Assembly (NCBI RefSeq): GCF_030272615.1 | Contig: NC_081413.1 | Location: forward strand, 551,827,136 to 551,891,135 | Direction: 5' to 3' | DNA: 64,000 nucleotides | Origin: Cryptomeria japonica | Taxonomy: Eukaryota > Streptophyta > Pinopsida > Cupressales > Cupressaceae | Part shown: positions 9,763 through 20,948 of the stretch, one piece after another | Numbering within the stretch: position 1 is the stretch's first letter | How the letters are laid out: each line of letters opens with the position of its first letter | The notes under the pieces: generated by a model | Database searches by the model: none | What the model saw: the letters and a program-made list of their open reading frames with translations, nothing else | What the model was told of the DNA's origin: nothing | Program-made: the position numbers and the translations under genes

Positions 9763-12550
9763 ATCTCATTGGTTGATCTCAGATCAAATGTTTTCGCTCT
9801 CTTCTCCTTGTCAGTCTTAGGAGTTTTCTCGAACACAAACTTCAAAGGCTTCAAGTTATGGCTGAACTTCAAAGGGGTCTATTGTAGATTAAATGTACAA
9901 TTAATACAATGTACTAACATATATACATCAAAAACACTAAAAATCTATAATATAGAGAATAAAAGTGTACTAGAGCCCAAGATGCTTCTCCAATAGACTA
10001 AGGAGGGCTCACCATTGATGGAGAAGCTGTCGCTATTACCTGTACGAAAAATGATTAAAGATTAAATACAATTAATATAATGATAAGTATAGTAGGTTAA
10101 AAATAATTAATGTAATATATCAAACAAAAGTGTACCAGAGCCTAAGATGCTTCTCCACTACACGGAGGAAGGCTTGCCATTGATGAAGCAGCTATGGATA
10201 TTTCCTATATGAAAAAATGATAAGATTATAATTTATCACAAGTTTGCACGTACACATGCGTATAATCATCAAATCAAGAAAATAAAGTAGAGATACATAC
10301 CTCTGCCCTCTGTCGATCCTTAGGCATATCAAGTGTATTCAACATATCTACATAGCTCAATGGCCATTGTACATATAAAATAGACAAAAAACACTAATCG
10401 ATCTACAAATCCCAACTAAAAAAATTTCAACTTGTTCAAATAATTGTACAACTAAAAATGTGTTCAATTACTTTCTTCCCACGTTTTGGCGTCCTCGAGT
10501 ATTTCTTTTGTTGAGGACGAGGCCTAGACATAAAGGGGGTACCCTAAAAAAACAAAATTAACATGAGATATTAGTATAGATAATATTAAACATAATTTAA
10601 TTTACATATTCCATAAAAAGAATACATAAAATAAGGTGTACAAAATATGATACCGTATAGCCTTGTAGGCCAAAATCAATCACTAAGAGTGTGACATCAT
10701 CAATCTGGGATATTTGGTCCCCCGGCAATGCCTATAAACAAAAAATTGTCAAGCATTAAAGCATTAAAGAGAGTTAGTATATCTTGTAATTTTTTTAAAT
10801 TCAAAGCGTACTATTGTATTTTAACATGTTACAAAATTTATACCTCAGACGTCAAAGTTGTTGCTGTAGTAACTGCGAGAGGAATATCAGATACTGCTAC
10901 TACATCTTGAAATGCATATTATTTGAATCAATTTAAATTGATCTATAAATGAAAATTCATTTATAATTATAAATTTTAAGTGACTGATAAATAAAATGCT
11001 ATGAATTAAAATCAGCACACCTGTGTCTATGACTAACTGCCAAACAACATGTCCATCATCTCATCTGTTAGTGCCACATCCTCAGTCATGCAGGTCTGAC
11101 ATCTACTCCCACAAATTATGTACAAATGGGATGTGGATCCATCTACAGTGGCCTCGTCATCCATTCATGTGCATATCCTTGAGCAAGTGGCACACACATG
11201 CTGAATGGGCTCACTAGTGCCACCTGCAACAACTAATGGCTCATCATCCGATACAAGAGGGTGTGCTAACTATGTCCCATGGTGGATGATCACATCAATC
11301 AATGTTGTGGCTGCCTGAAGAATCTGTAGCTCCATCGACTCTTTCAGGTCTACTGGGATAGTCAAATGCACCTTTGTTTTGGGTGCTAGGGGTGACGACT
11401 CTCCTAGGCTACTTGCCTATGGGCTCCAGGTCTATCCTGGGCAGAGCCGCCACCACTACCATGGAACTCTCTCATGTCAAAATAATTAGGAAGCACATTG
11501 AGGACAAACTCACATTGTACTTTCCTCAAAACAAACAATGGCACCTCAAAATTATTACAAGGTGGTTCATCAAATACCATCCACCACCTCTGTCAAAAAA
11601 TATTCTTCATCTACACATTGGTACACCAATGTATGGGAAACCTCTTTGCATTAAGAGGTAACGATTCACCAATTCTAGGATCAACAAAAATGGTACATAT
11701 TTGTTGTTTACTAATGTTTTTGTTTTTCATTCCCTCATATGATAACCCACTAGCATAATATTGATGACACCAATCCCTATAGTTTCCCCATTTTGTAATT
11801 TGAGTGAAAACTGCAGTGGCACCACTAGCTAATGTTTCTAGGCTAGTGGCAAGGGATTTATGATGCTCAAGCTCAGATGTTTTCAATTTATTAATAAATC
11901 TATTTATTTTAGTTATGTTTTTCCCTAACTGATTACACAATTGCTCCTGTGTATCAGGTGTATGGTGAAAAGGAGGAGCTAGAGGTGTATTCTATGGGTT
12001 TTGTTTGGGGTTTTGAGGAGGTGCATCTTATTGTTGTTTTTGTGGAATTTCAGAATCTAGTTTGCATAACAAAATATGAAAAATCCTAATCAAAATAAAC
12101 AAATTTAAATTCAAAACGTAAAAAAAATTGAACAAATGCGAAAGAAAAAACAAAAATCAAGCAAAACCAACCTTGATCCATGGCATTTGGGTGAGAAAAG
12201 AGGGAGCCTGTGCGTGGTTTAGTGAGGAAAAACCCAAATTATCAACTCGCGACTGCATGAAAAATAAACACAATCGGTCAAAAAAAAAAAAAATTATTGA
12301 CAAGCGTCGCGTACTCGATGCTTTAGAACTTAAAACCATGTATGGGGTTCTAAGTCCTAAAGACCTGCGTACGTGGTCATTTTTCTAAAGGAACCCCATA
12401 TGTGATTTTGTCCCTTTAGGCCCGGGGACAACAAACCTTAGCGCATACGGGGTGATTTAAATTTTAAGTACCGCAAATGTGGTGCCTGTTTTTTCAAGTT
12501 TTTTTAGGTGCGTGCCCACTTTTCTACACACCATCTTTGTGCACTTACCC
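9763..12550 (-). mobile_element. DNA-transposon-like family, copy 1, proximal part
   Basis: Inverted homologue of 57797-60600. The end at about 12548-12550 reads on the minus strand GGGTAAGTGCACAAAGATGG, nearly identical to the terminus of copy 2 at 57797 (GGGTATGTGCACAAAGATGG). Outside this point the two copies have unrelated flanks: copia 2 pol here, a gypsy fragment there. This is therefore a true element end, and the family inserted into copia 2. Subterminal sequence 12290-12480 contains GCGTAC/AGCGCATACG-type words, also found next to the copy 2 terminus. Confidence 0.75.
9770..12190 (-). pseudogene. unknown multi-exon transposon gene, copy 1
   Basis: Homologue of the gene at 58170-60766. 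The main exon spans 11940-11611: its protein matches copy 2 over KLKTSELEHHKSLATSLETL, ITKWGNYRDWCHQYYASGLS and NISKQQIC. Smaller exon homologues lie at 10480-10545 (basic, THE KKxxRRR-like tract), 10640-10735, 10290-10345 and 9763-9860. Two similar short exon-like blocks at about 9965-10030 and 10140-10205 are an exon duplication also present in copy 2. Frameshifts and stops interrupt the frame. The last exon lies beyond the copia insertion, at about 2430-2520. I recognise no domain; function unknown. Confidence 0.6.
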
Positions 12551-14199
12551 ATTTTCCATTCTTGAATTGCAAGTTATATCCCTTATCAAGCATCTGACCA
12601 ACACTCAAAATATTATGCTTTAAACCTTCAAGATACAACACATCATTAGTATTATGCTTACCATCAAGAGAAATAGAACCTCTATCACAGATTACACAAA
12701 CTTTGTTATCACCAAATCTTACTATACCACCATCATACCTTTCCCACAAGGGCTTCACTTAGTGAAATTGGGTTATAGCACGTGCATTCATGGCATACTA
12801 AATAATCCCCCTATTTAAAAAAAAAATTACCCTAAATTCCTTTTTTCTCACCCCCTCCCAATACACAGGCTGAAATAAAATCCCCCTTATTTTCACCAAA
12901 TATTGCATTTTTTCATAGCCCAAATTAAAAACCCCCTATTTTCATTGATAGGCAATATATTGTACCCTCATTTTTGGGATATTAAATCCCCCAACATGAA
13001 TACACGTGATATAATATTTCCTAGCTAGTGAAGCCTTTGTGACCTTTCCAAGTTCACAAATTTACTCTTATTACCTATCATATGATGAGCGCAACCACTA
13101 TCAATTACCCATTCATCTTTCTCCTCAAATTTAGTAGCTAAAGCTTTCTCTTCATAAGTGCAACTTGTAGACTTTGTAGTTATAAGATCATTTTCCTTAA
13201 TAGAAATGAACACAAATTCATCTCCTGAATTACCCTTATCTGACTCATCATCTATCACATCTTCATCAACAACATAATAACACTTCTTCTCATATTTAGG
13301 CTTATATGGCTTAAATGGCTTCTTAGGATTTCTATCTCTTTTCGGACATCTTGATGCAAAATGTCTTATCTTACTACATGAAAAGAATTTGAGAGGTAGC
13401 TTTCCTTCATATTTACCGACACCTTTAGGAAATCTTTTGGCAATAAGTGCTTCAAGCTCCTCAAGCTCTCTTTCTTAATCTTCCATCTCTTTCATCTCTT
13501 TCTCATATCTAGATACTCTTGTAGAATTTTCTCCCAGATCATATTTCGCTTCCCAAAAATAGTAGCTTTGAATGCAGATTCAGTCTTAGGAAGAGAGTCT
13601 CCAAAATCACTCAACTCAAAAGCAACAAGCTTACCAATCAACATGTCTCTTGCCACATTTGTCAAAGTTTGGATCTTATCAATAGCAACAACTTTATGCT
13701 TATAAGAAGGAGGCAAGGATCGCAACACTTTAGCAACAATTTCAAACTCTTCAAGGACTCCACCAACACATTTGATTCCACACACAAGCTCATTCACTTT
13801 ATGCATAAAAGAAGTAATATTCTCATCTTCACCCATCTTTAGGTTCTCATACTTTCCTTTCAAGCTTTGCAGCTTAGCAATATTCACATGGCTATCACCT
13901 TCATGCAAGGTCTCCAAATTTACTGAGATCTCATGAGTGGTTTCAAGATCCATCACATTAGTCATCTCAGAATCTGACAAGGAACTCAACAATGCTTCTT
14001 TCTCTCTAATATTGAATTTTGATTCCTTTATCTCATCCGGAATAGTAGGACCATTCTACGAAACATTGTAGACATTCTTAGTGATCTTTCAATACTCTTC
14101 TCCAATGCATCTCAAATGTACTTGCATCTGGCTCTTCCAGAGCATGTAGTTCATTCCATCAAATCTCAGACTATCCTTCCTAGAAGAAAAGGTTTCCAT
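12551..14199 (-). pseudogene. copia 2 gag-protease remnant
   Basis: Minus-strand copia gag from the ATG at 14199, through a UBN2-type gag (GDSHVNIAKLQSLKGKYE near 13900) and a zinc knuckle near 13370 whose first cysteine is Phe (FFSC...H...C, so broken). The protease WVIDSGCAHHMIGNKSKFVN is near 13090, and the following SISLDGKHNTNDVLYLEGLK block near 12650. The frame is split by the MITE at 12745-13041, whose removal restores the FVNLER/ERYDGGIVRFG continuity seen in the family. At 12551, right after FKNGK, the sequence passes into the DNA-transposon family; integrase, RT and the second LTR are absent from the window. Several stops. Confidence 0.85.
12745..13041. mobile_element. hAT-like MITE, 297 bp
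   Basis: Flanked by a perfect 8-bp target duplication, ACCTTTCC at 12737-12744 and at 13042-13049. Terminal inverted repeats read CACAAGGGCTTCACT at the left and, on the opposite strand, CACAAAGGCTTCACT at the right: 14 of 15 match. It is non-coding, and excision in silico restores the copia gag-pol reading frame. An 8-bp duplication with short TIRs beginning CA points to the hAT superfamily; the transposase source is not in the window. Confidence 0.85.
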
Positions 14200-14239
14200 C
14201 CCAGATCTCCTCAAGCGATCAAGCTTCTTTCGGAGGATC

Positions 14240-14255
14240 TATCTCTAATACCAAA
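14240..14255 (-). other. copia 2 primer-binding site
   Basis: Minus strand TTTGGTATTAGAGATAG adjoins the LTR start. It resembles TGGTATCAGAGC with substitutions, consistent with a decayed initiator-methionine tRNA site. Confidence 0.6.
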
Positions 14256-14829
14256 TGTTGGCAATAATGTAGCAAACTGAGAGGGGGGGGTGGATCAGTT
14301 TGCACCTAAATTACTGCAACTTAAACCACAAAATAGATCTGATTATTAGTAGTTAAAGCATTAAACAAAACTACATCAATAACACACATAACACCAAGAT
14401 TTTTTATGTGGAAAATTCGGTTAAGGAAAAAACCACGATAGGAACCTACCCACAATGAGATAATACCTTGTTAGGAGTAAATGTGAATATTAAAATGGGA
14501 ATGCACATGCATTTAGGCACACTTCCTAGAGCTCACTACTCAAAATAAGAAACCCAGAAAGGCTACAACCTTAAGGGAAGGTTCATTGCCTTATATAAAG
14601 TTTCACTGACTTACAAAAACATTTGGACTACAATCCAGATCATATGAACTATGAAAATAGCATCTCCATATGCTTGAGTACAATTCCAGTTAAGCTCACT
14701 AACAAATCTTCACTGCAACACACTTCTTCACATAATTTTACACATCTACCCTACTACTAAATGATTGATATAATATTTGCACATAGCATTGTCACTAATA
14801 ATGATTATTACATCTATTTATACAAACCC
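14256..14829 (-). repeat. copia 2 5' LTR, first part
   Basis: Begins TGTTGGCAATAATG beside the primer-binding site, with the hairpin 14273-14302 (stem CAAACTGA/TCAGTTTG, perfect 8 bp). It is interrupted at 14830 by the chromovirus; the remainder continues at 19926. Confidence 0.75.
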
Positions 14830-14946
14830 TGTAATGCCTCACCAGAAACCCTAAAGGAAATACCACACTACAAGGCAATGTATCAATTGAAAGTATACCA
14901 TAGAGAGATATGAGTCTGACTAGCTCACTCGAGGAGGGGTACTACA
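14830..14946 (-). repeat. chromovirus 3' LTR (117 bp)
   Basis: One of a pair with 19804-19920. 111 of 117 positions agree, about 5% divergence; four of the six differences are transitions. It is far shorter than is usual for chromovirus LTRs. Confidence 0.92.
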
Positions 14947-14967
14947 TCCTCCCCCCCAAAACTAGGC

Positions 14968-17913
14968 TTACTCCTGGAAGCCTAAAAGAAGATAAGAGTA
15001 AAGCTCTCTCATCTTTGCTGCATCCTCCCAAGTCATCGAGGTCTCATCATTTGGGTCCCATAGGACCCTTACCTGTTCGATGGTACGACCCCTAATGGTC
15101 AAGTCCCAATGTTGAAGAATTTGCACGGGCTCCATAGAAAGTTGCCCGTCCTTGACCTGTAAAGAGTTCCAATCAAGAACATGTGTCACATTAGGGTGAT
15201 AAGGTCAAAGAACTGAAACATGAAAGACATCATGGATGCGGGATAGACTTGGTGGCAAGGAAAGACAGTAGGTAATAGGTCCTATCCTCTCAAGGATCTC
15301 AAAAGGGCCAACAAAACGAGGCGCCAACTTAGAACCCTTTCCATAACGGATCAGACTCTTCCGCGGATGCAAACTCAAAAACACATGGTCACCAACAAAA
15401 AACTGACGATCTACCCTATGAGCATCTACATACTTCTTCTGCCTATCCTATGTAGCTACCAAATGCTCACGAATCCGCTCAACCTGCTGCTCCATCTATC
15501 AAAGAATATCCAATCCTATAAGCACCCTGTCCTCTAGCTGATCCCAACTCCAAGGAGTATGGCAAGGATGACCATATAGTTCCTGGAAAGGAGACATACC
15601 TATGGAGCTATGATATCCATTGTTATAAGAAAACTCCACTAGATAGATATAATCCTCCCAATGCGACTGTTGGTCCATAATGTACATGCGAAGCATGTCC
15701 TCCAAAACCTGATTCACATGCTCGGTCTGACCGTCAGTCTCTAGGTGATAAGATGAACTAAATTTCAACTGTGTCCCCAAAGCATGCTGAAGTGACATCC
15801 ACAATGCTGAGGTAAAGACAGGGCCTCTATCAGAATTGATCCGCCTTGGTATCCCATGCTATCTCACTACATCTTCCAAGAAGACACGTGCCACTACTGC
15901 TGCCGTATAGGAAGCTCGAATAGGGACAAAGTGAGCAACCTTGGTCAACCTATCAAAAATGACCATGATGGCATCATGTCGATGCAAAGAGATAGGCAAT
16001 CCAACAATGAAGTCCATGGAAATGATGTCCCATTTCCAATCCGGTACCAAATTAGGCTGTAAAAGCCCTGTCAGGTGCTGGTGCTCTGCCTTCACTTGCT
16101 GACATTCTAAACATCTCGACATGAAATCAACAATGTCATGTTTCATGCCGGCCCAATGATAGATCTGTTTAAGATCCGCGTGCATCTTTTTGACACCTTG
16201 ATGTGCTGAATAAGGTGCACAATGAGCCTCAGTCATGATCAAAATGCAAAGACCCTCCAAAGGAGGTACATAGATCTGACCAAGATGATGAAGAAGACCA
16301 TCTACCTCAAGAGTATAACTAGCAAACCTACCCTCCAAGGGCCTTCTGGATTCCAACATGGATCTAACATCTTGATACCAAGTATCCTGAGGAAGAACTC
16401 CAAGAATTCTCTCTCTCAAGTCCACCCCAAGGGATAATGCTGAAACTACATGCCGCCTATGGCTCAAAGCATCAGCCACTACATTATCCTATCCCTAAAT
16501 ATATCAAACCTCAAAATCATACTCGTAGAGGAATTCCATCCATATTCATTATCAAGCATTCAAGTTTGGCTGCATGAAGATATATTGCAAACTGCGGTGA
16601 TCACTATGCAGCTCAAACTGACGCCCTAACAGAAAATGTCGCCATCTAACCAATGCATGCACTACCGCTACCAACTCCAAATCATGAACTGGATAGTTCA
16701 ACTCATGGTCCTTGAGTTTGCAAGACTCATAGGCAACCACATGTCCCTCCTTCATAAGAACTGCACCTATAACTTCTAAGGAGGCATATGTGCATACCAT
16801 AAAATATCGAGATGGATCAGGGACTGCCAAAATTGGAGCACTGACAAGGAGTTCCTTGAAGGTACAAAAAGCTGACTCGCACTACTTTGACCAAACAAAC
16901 TTCTTCCCTTTCCTCTAGAGAGAAGTAATTGGGTGACCTATTCGGGAAAAGCCCTGAACAAAGCGACGGTAATATCTGGCCAAACCCATAAAACTCTAAA
17001 TCTCTGAAACATTGGTCGATGCTGGCTAATAAACAATGGCTTGGATCTTTGAAGGATCCATGGATATACCCTCTCCCAAAACCACATGACCAAGATAGTT
17101 CACCTCAGTCCGGAAGAAATCACACTTCACCAAATTGGCATAAAGCTGATTCTCCCTCAAGCACTGCAGTACCTGTCATAAGTGACTCTCATGTTCTTCC
17201 ATAGATCTAGAATAAATCAATATGTCATCCAAGAACATAAGGACAAAATGATCTAGGTATGTGCAAAAAACCCCATTCATGAGGCACATGAAAACTGAAG
17301 GCGCATTTGTCAACCCAAATGGCACCACTGTGAACTCATATTAACCATAACGAGTACGAAATGCCATCTTATGAATGTTTGCATCATGAATGCGCAACTA
17401 ATGATACCCAAATTTTAGATCAATCTTAGAGAACACCTTGGCTCCCTTCACCTGATCAAAAAGATCATCTATACGAGGCAATGGATATCGATTACGGATG
17501 GTTAGCTTATTTAGCTGTCGGTAATCAATGCATAACCGAAGAGATCCATCCTTCTTCTTGATGAAGATAATAGGCACACCCCAAGGAGAAACACTAGGAT
17601 GAATGAATCCCTTGGCCAACAATTCCTCCATCTACAACTTCAACTCACTCAACTCCTGAGTAGTCATCCGATATGGAGCTCTTGAAATAGGTTCCGCACC
17701 AGGAACCAAGTCAATGTGAAAGTCTATGTCTCACTTCGGAGGCATATTAGGAATATCCAATGGAAACACATTAGCATACTCTCAAATAATAGGGTGACCA
17801 TCAAGAGCAATTTCTCGACTCTCTTCCTCATCCACATCCTCAAGTGCAACTGCAAAAAGCTAACACCCTTGATGCATACACCACTTAAGTTGCATAACAG
17901 AAATCATACGTAA
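14968..17913 (-). pseudogene. chromovirus pol: RT, RNase H, integrase, chromodomain
   Basis: Right to left: linker with stops; RT with [38 protein letters not shown] and the SKIDL box (17631-17398). RNase H follows with LHSDHRSLQYIF (about 16590). The integrase zinc finger (HQGVKKMHADLK...CLECQQVKAEH) and core (WDIISMDFIVGLP...IMVIFDRLTK) lie at 16479-15859, then SYHLETDGQTEHVNQVLE (15720). The C-terminal region has PVQILQHWDLTIRGRTIEQ...TWEDAAKMRELY (about 15100-14990), matching the chromodomain end of Tekay/Del-type chromoviruses. At least fifteen in-frame stops occur. Nearly all sit where the family has Gln or Arg, e.g. SGYHQL as GYH-stop-L at 17398, LKLQMEEL as LKL-stop-MEEL at 17629, VVRQHGIP as VVR-stop at 15858, and three consecutive stops at 16543-16551. 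Dead by point decay rather than deletion. Confidence 0.88.
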
Positions 17914-19651
17914 GGATACCAATCTCTGAACTCCAATGATCCCCACTTTCCTGCCATGGTCATCTAAACACTCAACCATCTTCTGATGATAGTCTACATG
18001 AGCACTATGAGAAGATAGCCAATCCATCCCCAACACTACTCCATAAGAACCCAAAGGAATGACTTGAAGGTCAAAAAAAGTAACAAAGGGTCCTAGGTCC
18101 AACTCACAATAGGGAACATAAGAATCTACAGACACTCACACCTTGGTAGCTAACTCTACTTGCCACCTATCTGCCTTCTTAGTGGATGCGAGTCCACACC
18201 GCTCCACAATGGACGAAGAAATAAAGGAATCCGAAGCACCAGAGTAAAAAGGAACTGAGATAGGGATATCACACAACACACCTGTAGTCTCAATAATAGT
18301 CCCCTAATGCTCAGCCTAGTAGTCATCCACCGCTGCAAACACTCTGTGGGATCTACCATCATCCCCTACTGTCGTCTCTAATGTAGCCAACCTCTGATTT
18401 CCCATCTAGTGGGAACGCTGAGGACATTGCGTGGCTATATGGCCAAACTGCCCACAAGAGAAGCAAGCTCCTCTACCTGGTCCTCTACCTCTAGTTGGCC
18501 CACTAGACTATTGGAAGCTTCCTCGGCTAGGGGTTTGAGATGCACCCTGAGAGGACTGCCCTGGAGGACCCTGTCTGCTCCTCTGCTAATTTTTGTTTCT
18601 CCTATTCTAAAAATTGCCACCCTGCTGGCCCTGGAACTATTTCAGTCTCGGCGGTTGCTGCTGTCCACCCTTAGTGGGTGCTTGAGGAGTCCTAAATGGT
18701 GCAACTGGCTGGGACTGATTCCCATGAGCTATGTTCCCACTAAAGGGTGCACTCCCAATCTGCACACCTGACTGACCACCTAGTGCATGGCTAAGGTTCT
18801 GCTCAACCAATTTGGCTTTCGCTGTGGTGACCTCAACTGAAGCTGGCTTGAAAACTCCCACCCCTCCACTAATACGGTCATTAAGACCTCTCAATAAATG
18901 CTGCACGAGAATAGCCTCATCGTTACCAATCCCAGCATATTGTTTCAGCTCATAAAATCTGTGCTTGAACTGGTCAACTAACATACCAAACTGCCGCAAG
19001 GCGTAGAACTCATCTGCCCAAGTCTGCCTCCACTGAGGTGAGAGAAACCGTGCCCTGAATCTCTCTAAGAATATCTCCCAAGAAATGATGTTGATGCATA
19101 CACCGATCTTCTCCTCCTCCAATCTCCACCAGATCGAAGCGAAGCTATCAAGACGCATAATGGCACATCTCGCTCTGGTGTTAATACTATAAGGGAACAT
19201 TGCAAAACACCTATCCAAAGTGATCAACCAAGTCTCTGCCTCGAGACCTGTGCCTCGACCATCGAAGAAGGGAGGGTTGGTTCTTATCAAGTCCTTGATG
19301 TGACGCATGGGAGCTGGGTCCGGAGCAACTGGGACCTCCCTCCTTCTTGGAGACCTCTCTCTCCTCTGGAATCGGATGATGCGATTCCCCCACCTGAGCA
19401 AGAGTAGGTTGCTCACCCTTAGGTCTAGGGCCTAGCCTGGCTAGAACCTCCTGGAACATCTGTCTCAGGTCTTCCCTTTCGGGAACCTATTCCTCTGCAT
19501 GCTCATCCTAGTGAACTGACTGTTCCATCTCCACACTCACATGAGTGGGTGGTGGGGAAGGACTACGACAGTCGGATCCTCGACCCCATCCCACACCTCT
19601 ACCTCTATTGCGGCCTCCCGCACGGCCACCTCCCCTAGCTCTCCTAGCCAT
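17860..19651 (-). pseudogene. chromovirus gag and protease
   Basis: Starts at the ATG at 19651, MARRARG..., a Gly/Arg-rich start typical of this group. A frame change near 19300 is followed by the gag core (19416-18637) with IKDLIRTNPPFFDG, WLITLDRCFAMF and FLSPQWRQTWADEFYALRQF. The zinc knuckle ACFSCGQFGHIATQCP (CX2CX4HX4C) lies near 18450. The protease (about 18240-17880) carries a SGASDSFIS active-site loop and GVVLGMDWLSSH. Stops in the Gln-rich linker (18410-18650) are all TAG at likely CAG codons. Confidence 0.85.
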
Positions 19652-19784
19652 GACTTGACACTACAAAGGAGAAAATGGTTCAGATCAATGGCAAGGATAA
19701 GCAAGGGAAACACAAACATAAAGGCCTACTCACAAGGTCAAAATAAATGGGCTCACTACAATCCCAGAGTACACAGTGTTGAAA

Positions 19785-19803
19785 CTTGGGATCTGATACC
19801 AAG
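19785..19803 (-). other. chromovirus primer-binding site
   Basis: Minus strand CTTGGTATCAGATCCCAAG directly follows the LTR end ...GGCATTACA. It is the initiator-methionine tRNA complement with one or two changes. Confidence 0.8.
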
Positions 19804-19920
19804 TGTAATGCCCCACCAGAAACCCTAAAGGAAATACCACACTACAAGGCAATGTATCCATTGAAAGTACACCATAGAGAAATATGATTCTAACTAGCTC
19901 ACTCGAGGAGGGGTACTACA
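19804..19920 (-). repeat. chromovirus 5' LTR (117 bp)
   Basis: Partner of 14830-14946. With only 117 bp this LTR must hold promoter, R and U5, or rely on sequences inside the element. Confidence 0.92.
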
Positions 19921-19925
19921 AACCC

Positions 19926-20680
19926 TCAACCTATATTTCAAGGTCGGCCAAACCCTCAATATAAATTACAAAATAATATCCTCACATGCTACAACAATAC
20001 ATGCAGACCAAAACAATGCCAGCTAAGACATAGTATAGACCTAAATCAATACCGCAAATATGAAACACCTCCAATAATTATGCCTCGATCATCTACAACA
20101 TAGTACAACCACCAAGAACATCGCATAACATGAAGAACATCACCAGACAAGGAAAATCTTCAATAATGCACACAATAACCAATGGAGACCACCAATATGC
20201 ATAAAACACAATCAAAAGACATTCACAAGCAACGTGAATTGCATGACAACAATCACAACAACTCAGATTACCATAATCATCATCATCTCTCTATCGGAGC
20301 TCAAGAACATCAACATAACTGATTGTCAACCTGAAAGATTCGCTTGTGGATATCCAAATCATGAATGAAGCTAACTGAGGACAAACATAAATGTCCAGAA
20401 CACATTCCACTCATCCACAACCAAAGATATAACAATTCTGGAATAATATGGAACACAAACCAGAATATCGAATAACACGAATAATTGTTTTACATCTCAA
20501 TACTGGATCTCATTACTTAATTAAATCATCATGCAAACCTTTGCAAATGGGAATAAACCATCTACAGACAACATACAAGAAACCCTTTAAACCACATCAT
20601 CTCATTTGCAATGCATAGGCTAAACCAACTCATCCAATCAAACTACAACACTAGAATACACAAAAGAAAAATTCCCAACA
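19926..20680 (-). repeat. copia 2 5' LTR, second part
   Basis: Continuation of 14256-14829 after the chromovirus. It ends ATTCCCAACA at 20680, which pairs with the TGTTGG start. Without the insertion the LTR is about 1.33 kb, close to the copia 1 LTR length. It is non-coding and CA/AT-rich. The outer boundary is inferred from the TG...CA rule because the partner LTR is missing. Confidence 0.55.
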
Positions 20681-20948
20681 ATCTCATCATCGACAATCTC
20701 CACATATGTTGATATAATTGACAACACATCAGTGACAACATATCAGCCAATATCCACGTATAAAATCTAGTTTTTCTCTTGTGGTTGTGTTCTTCATGTT
20801 CTTTCTACATTTAGTGTTTTATATCTATCAAGTTTGTTTGATGAAGATTGATATTTTTGTGGAGGATTAAAGTTTGAGATTTTTTTTTTATCTATGGGAA
20901 TATTGATTCACTCCCCCTCTCAATACTCCAGTCCTTTCAATCTAATCA
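20681..20948 (+). mobile_element. LTR 3'-end fragment, plus orientation
   Basis: Ends ...CAATCTAATCA at 20948 and carries the plus-strand hairpin at 20901-20925 (TATTGA/TCAATA with the ATTCACTCCCCCTC loop). A similar block occurs near the end of the LTR at 465-1369. Its right end cuts the LINE in the region after the RT zinc finger. No primer-binding site follows, so it is a 3' or solo LTR remnant, and copia 2 appears to have landed in it. Confidence 0.5.

Larger units (their letters stand above)
14830..19920 (-). mobile_element. chromovirus-type Ty3/gypsy element with 117-bp LTRs
   Basis: 5.1 kb, minus orientation. LTRs are 14830-14946 and 19804-19920, each 117 bp, TGTAATGCC...GTACTACA on the plus strand, differing at six positions. 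Flanking target duplication is perfect: AACCC at 14825-14829 and 19921-19925. A polypurine tract (minus TTGGGGGGGAGGA) precedes the 3' LTR at 14947-14960. The primer-binding site TTGGTATCAGATCCCAAG follows the 5' LTR. The internal part encodes gag, protease, RT, RNase H, integrase and a chromodomain-like tail. It inserted into the copia 2 LTR. Confidence 0.93.
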
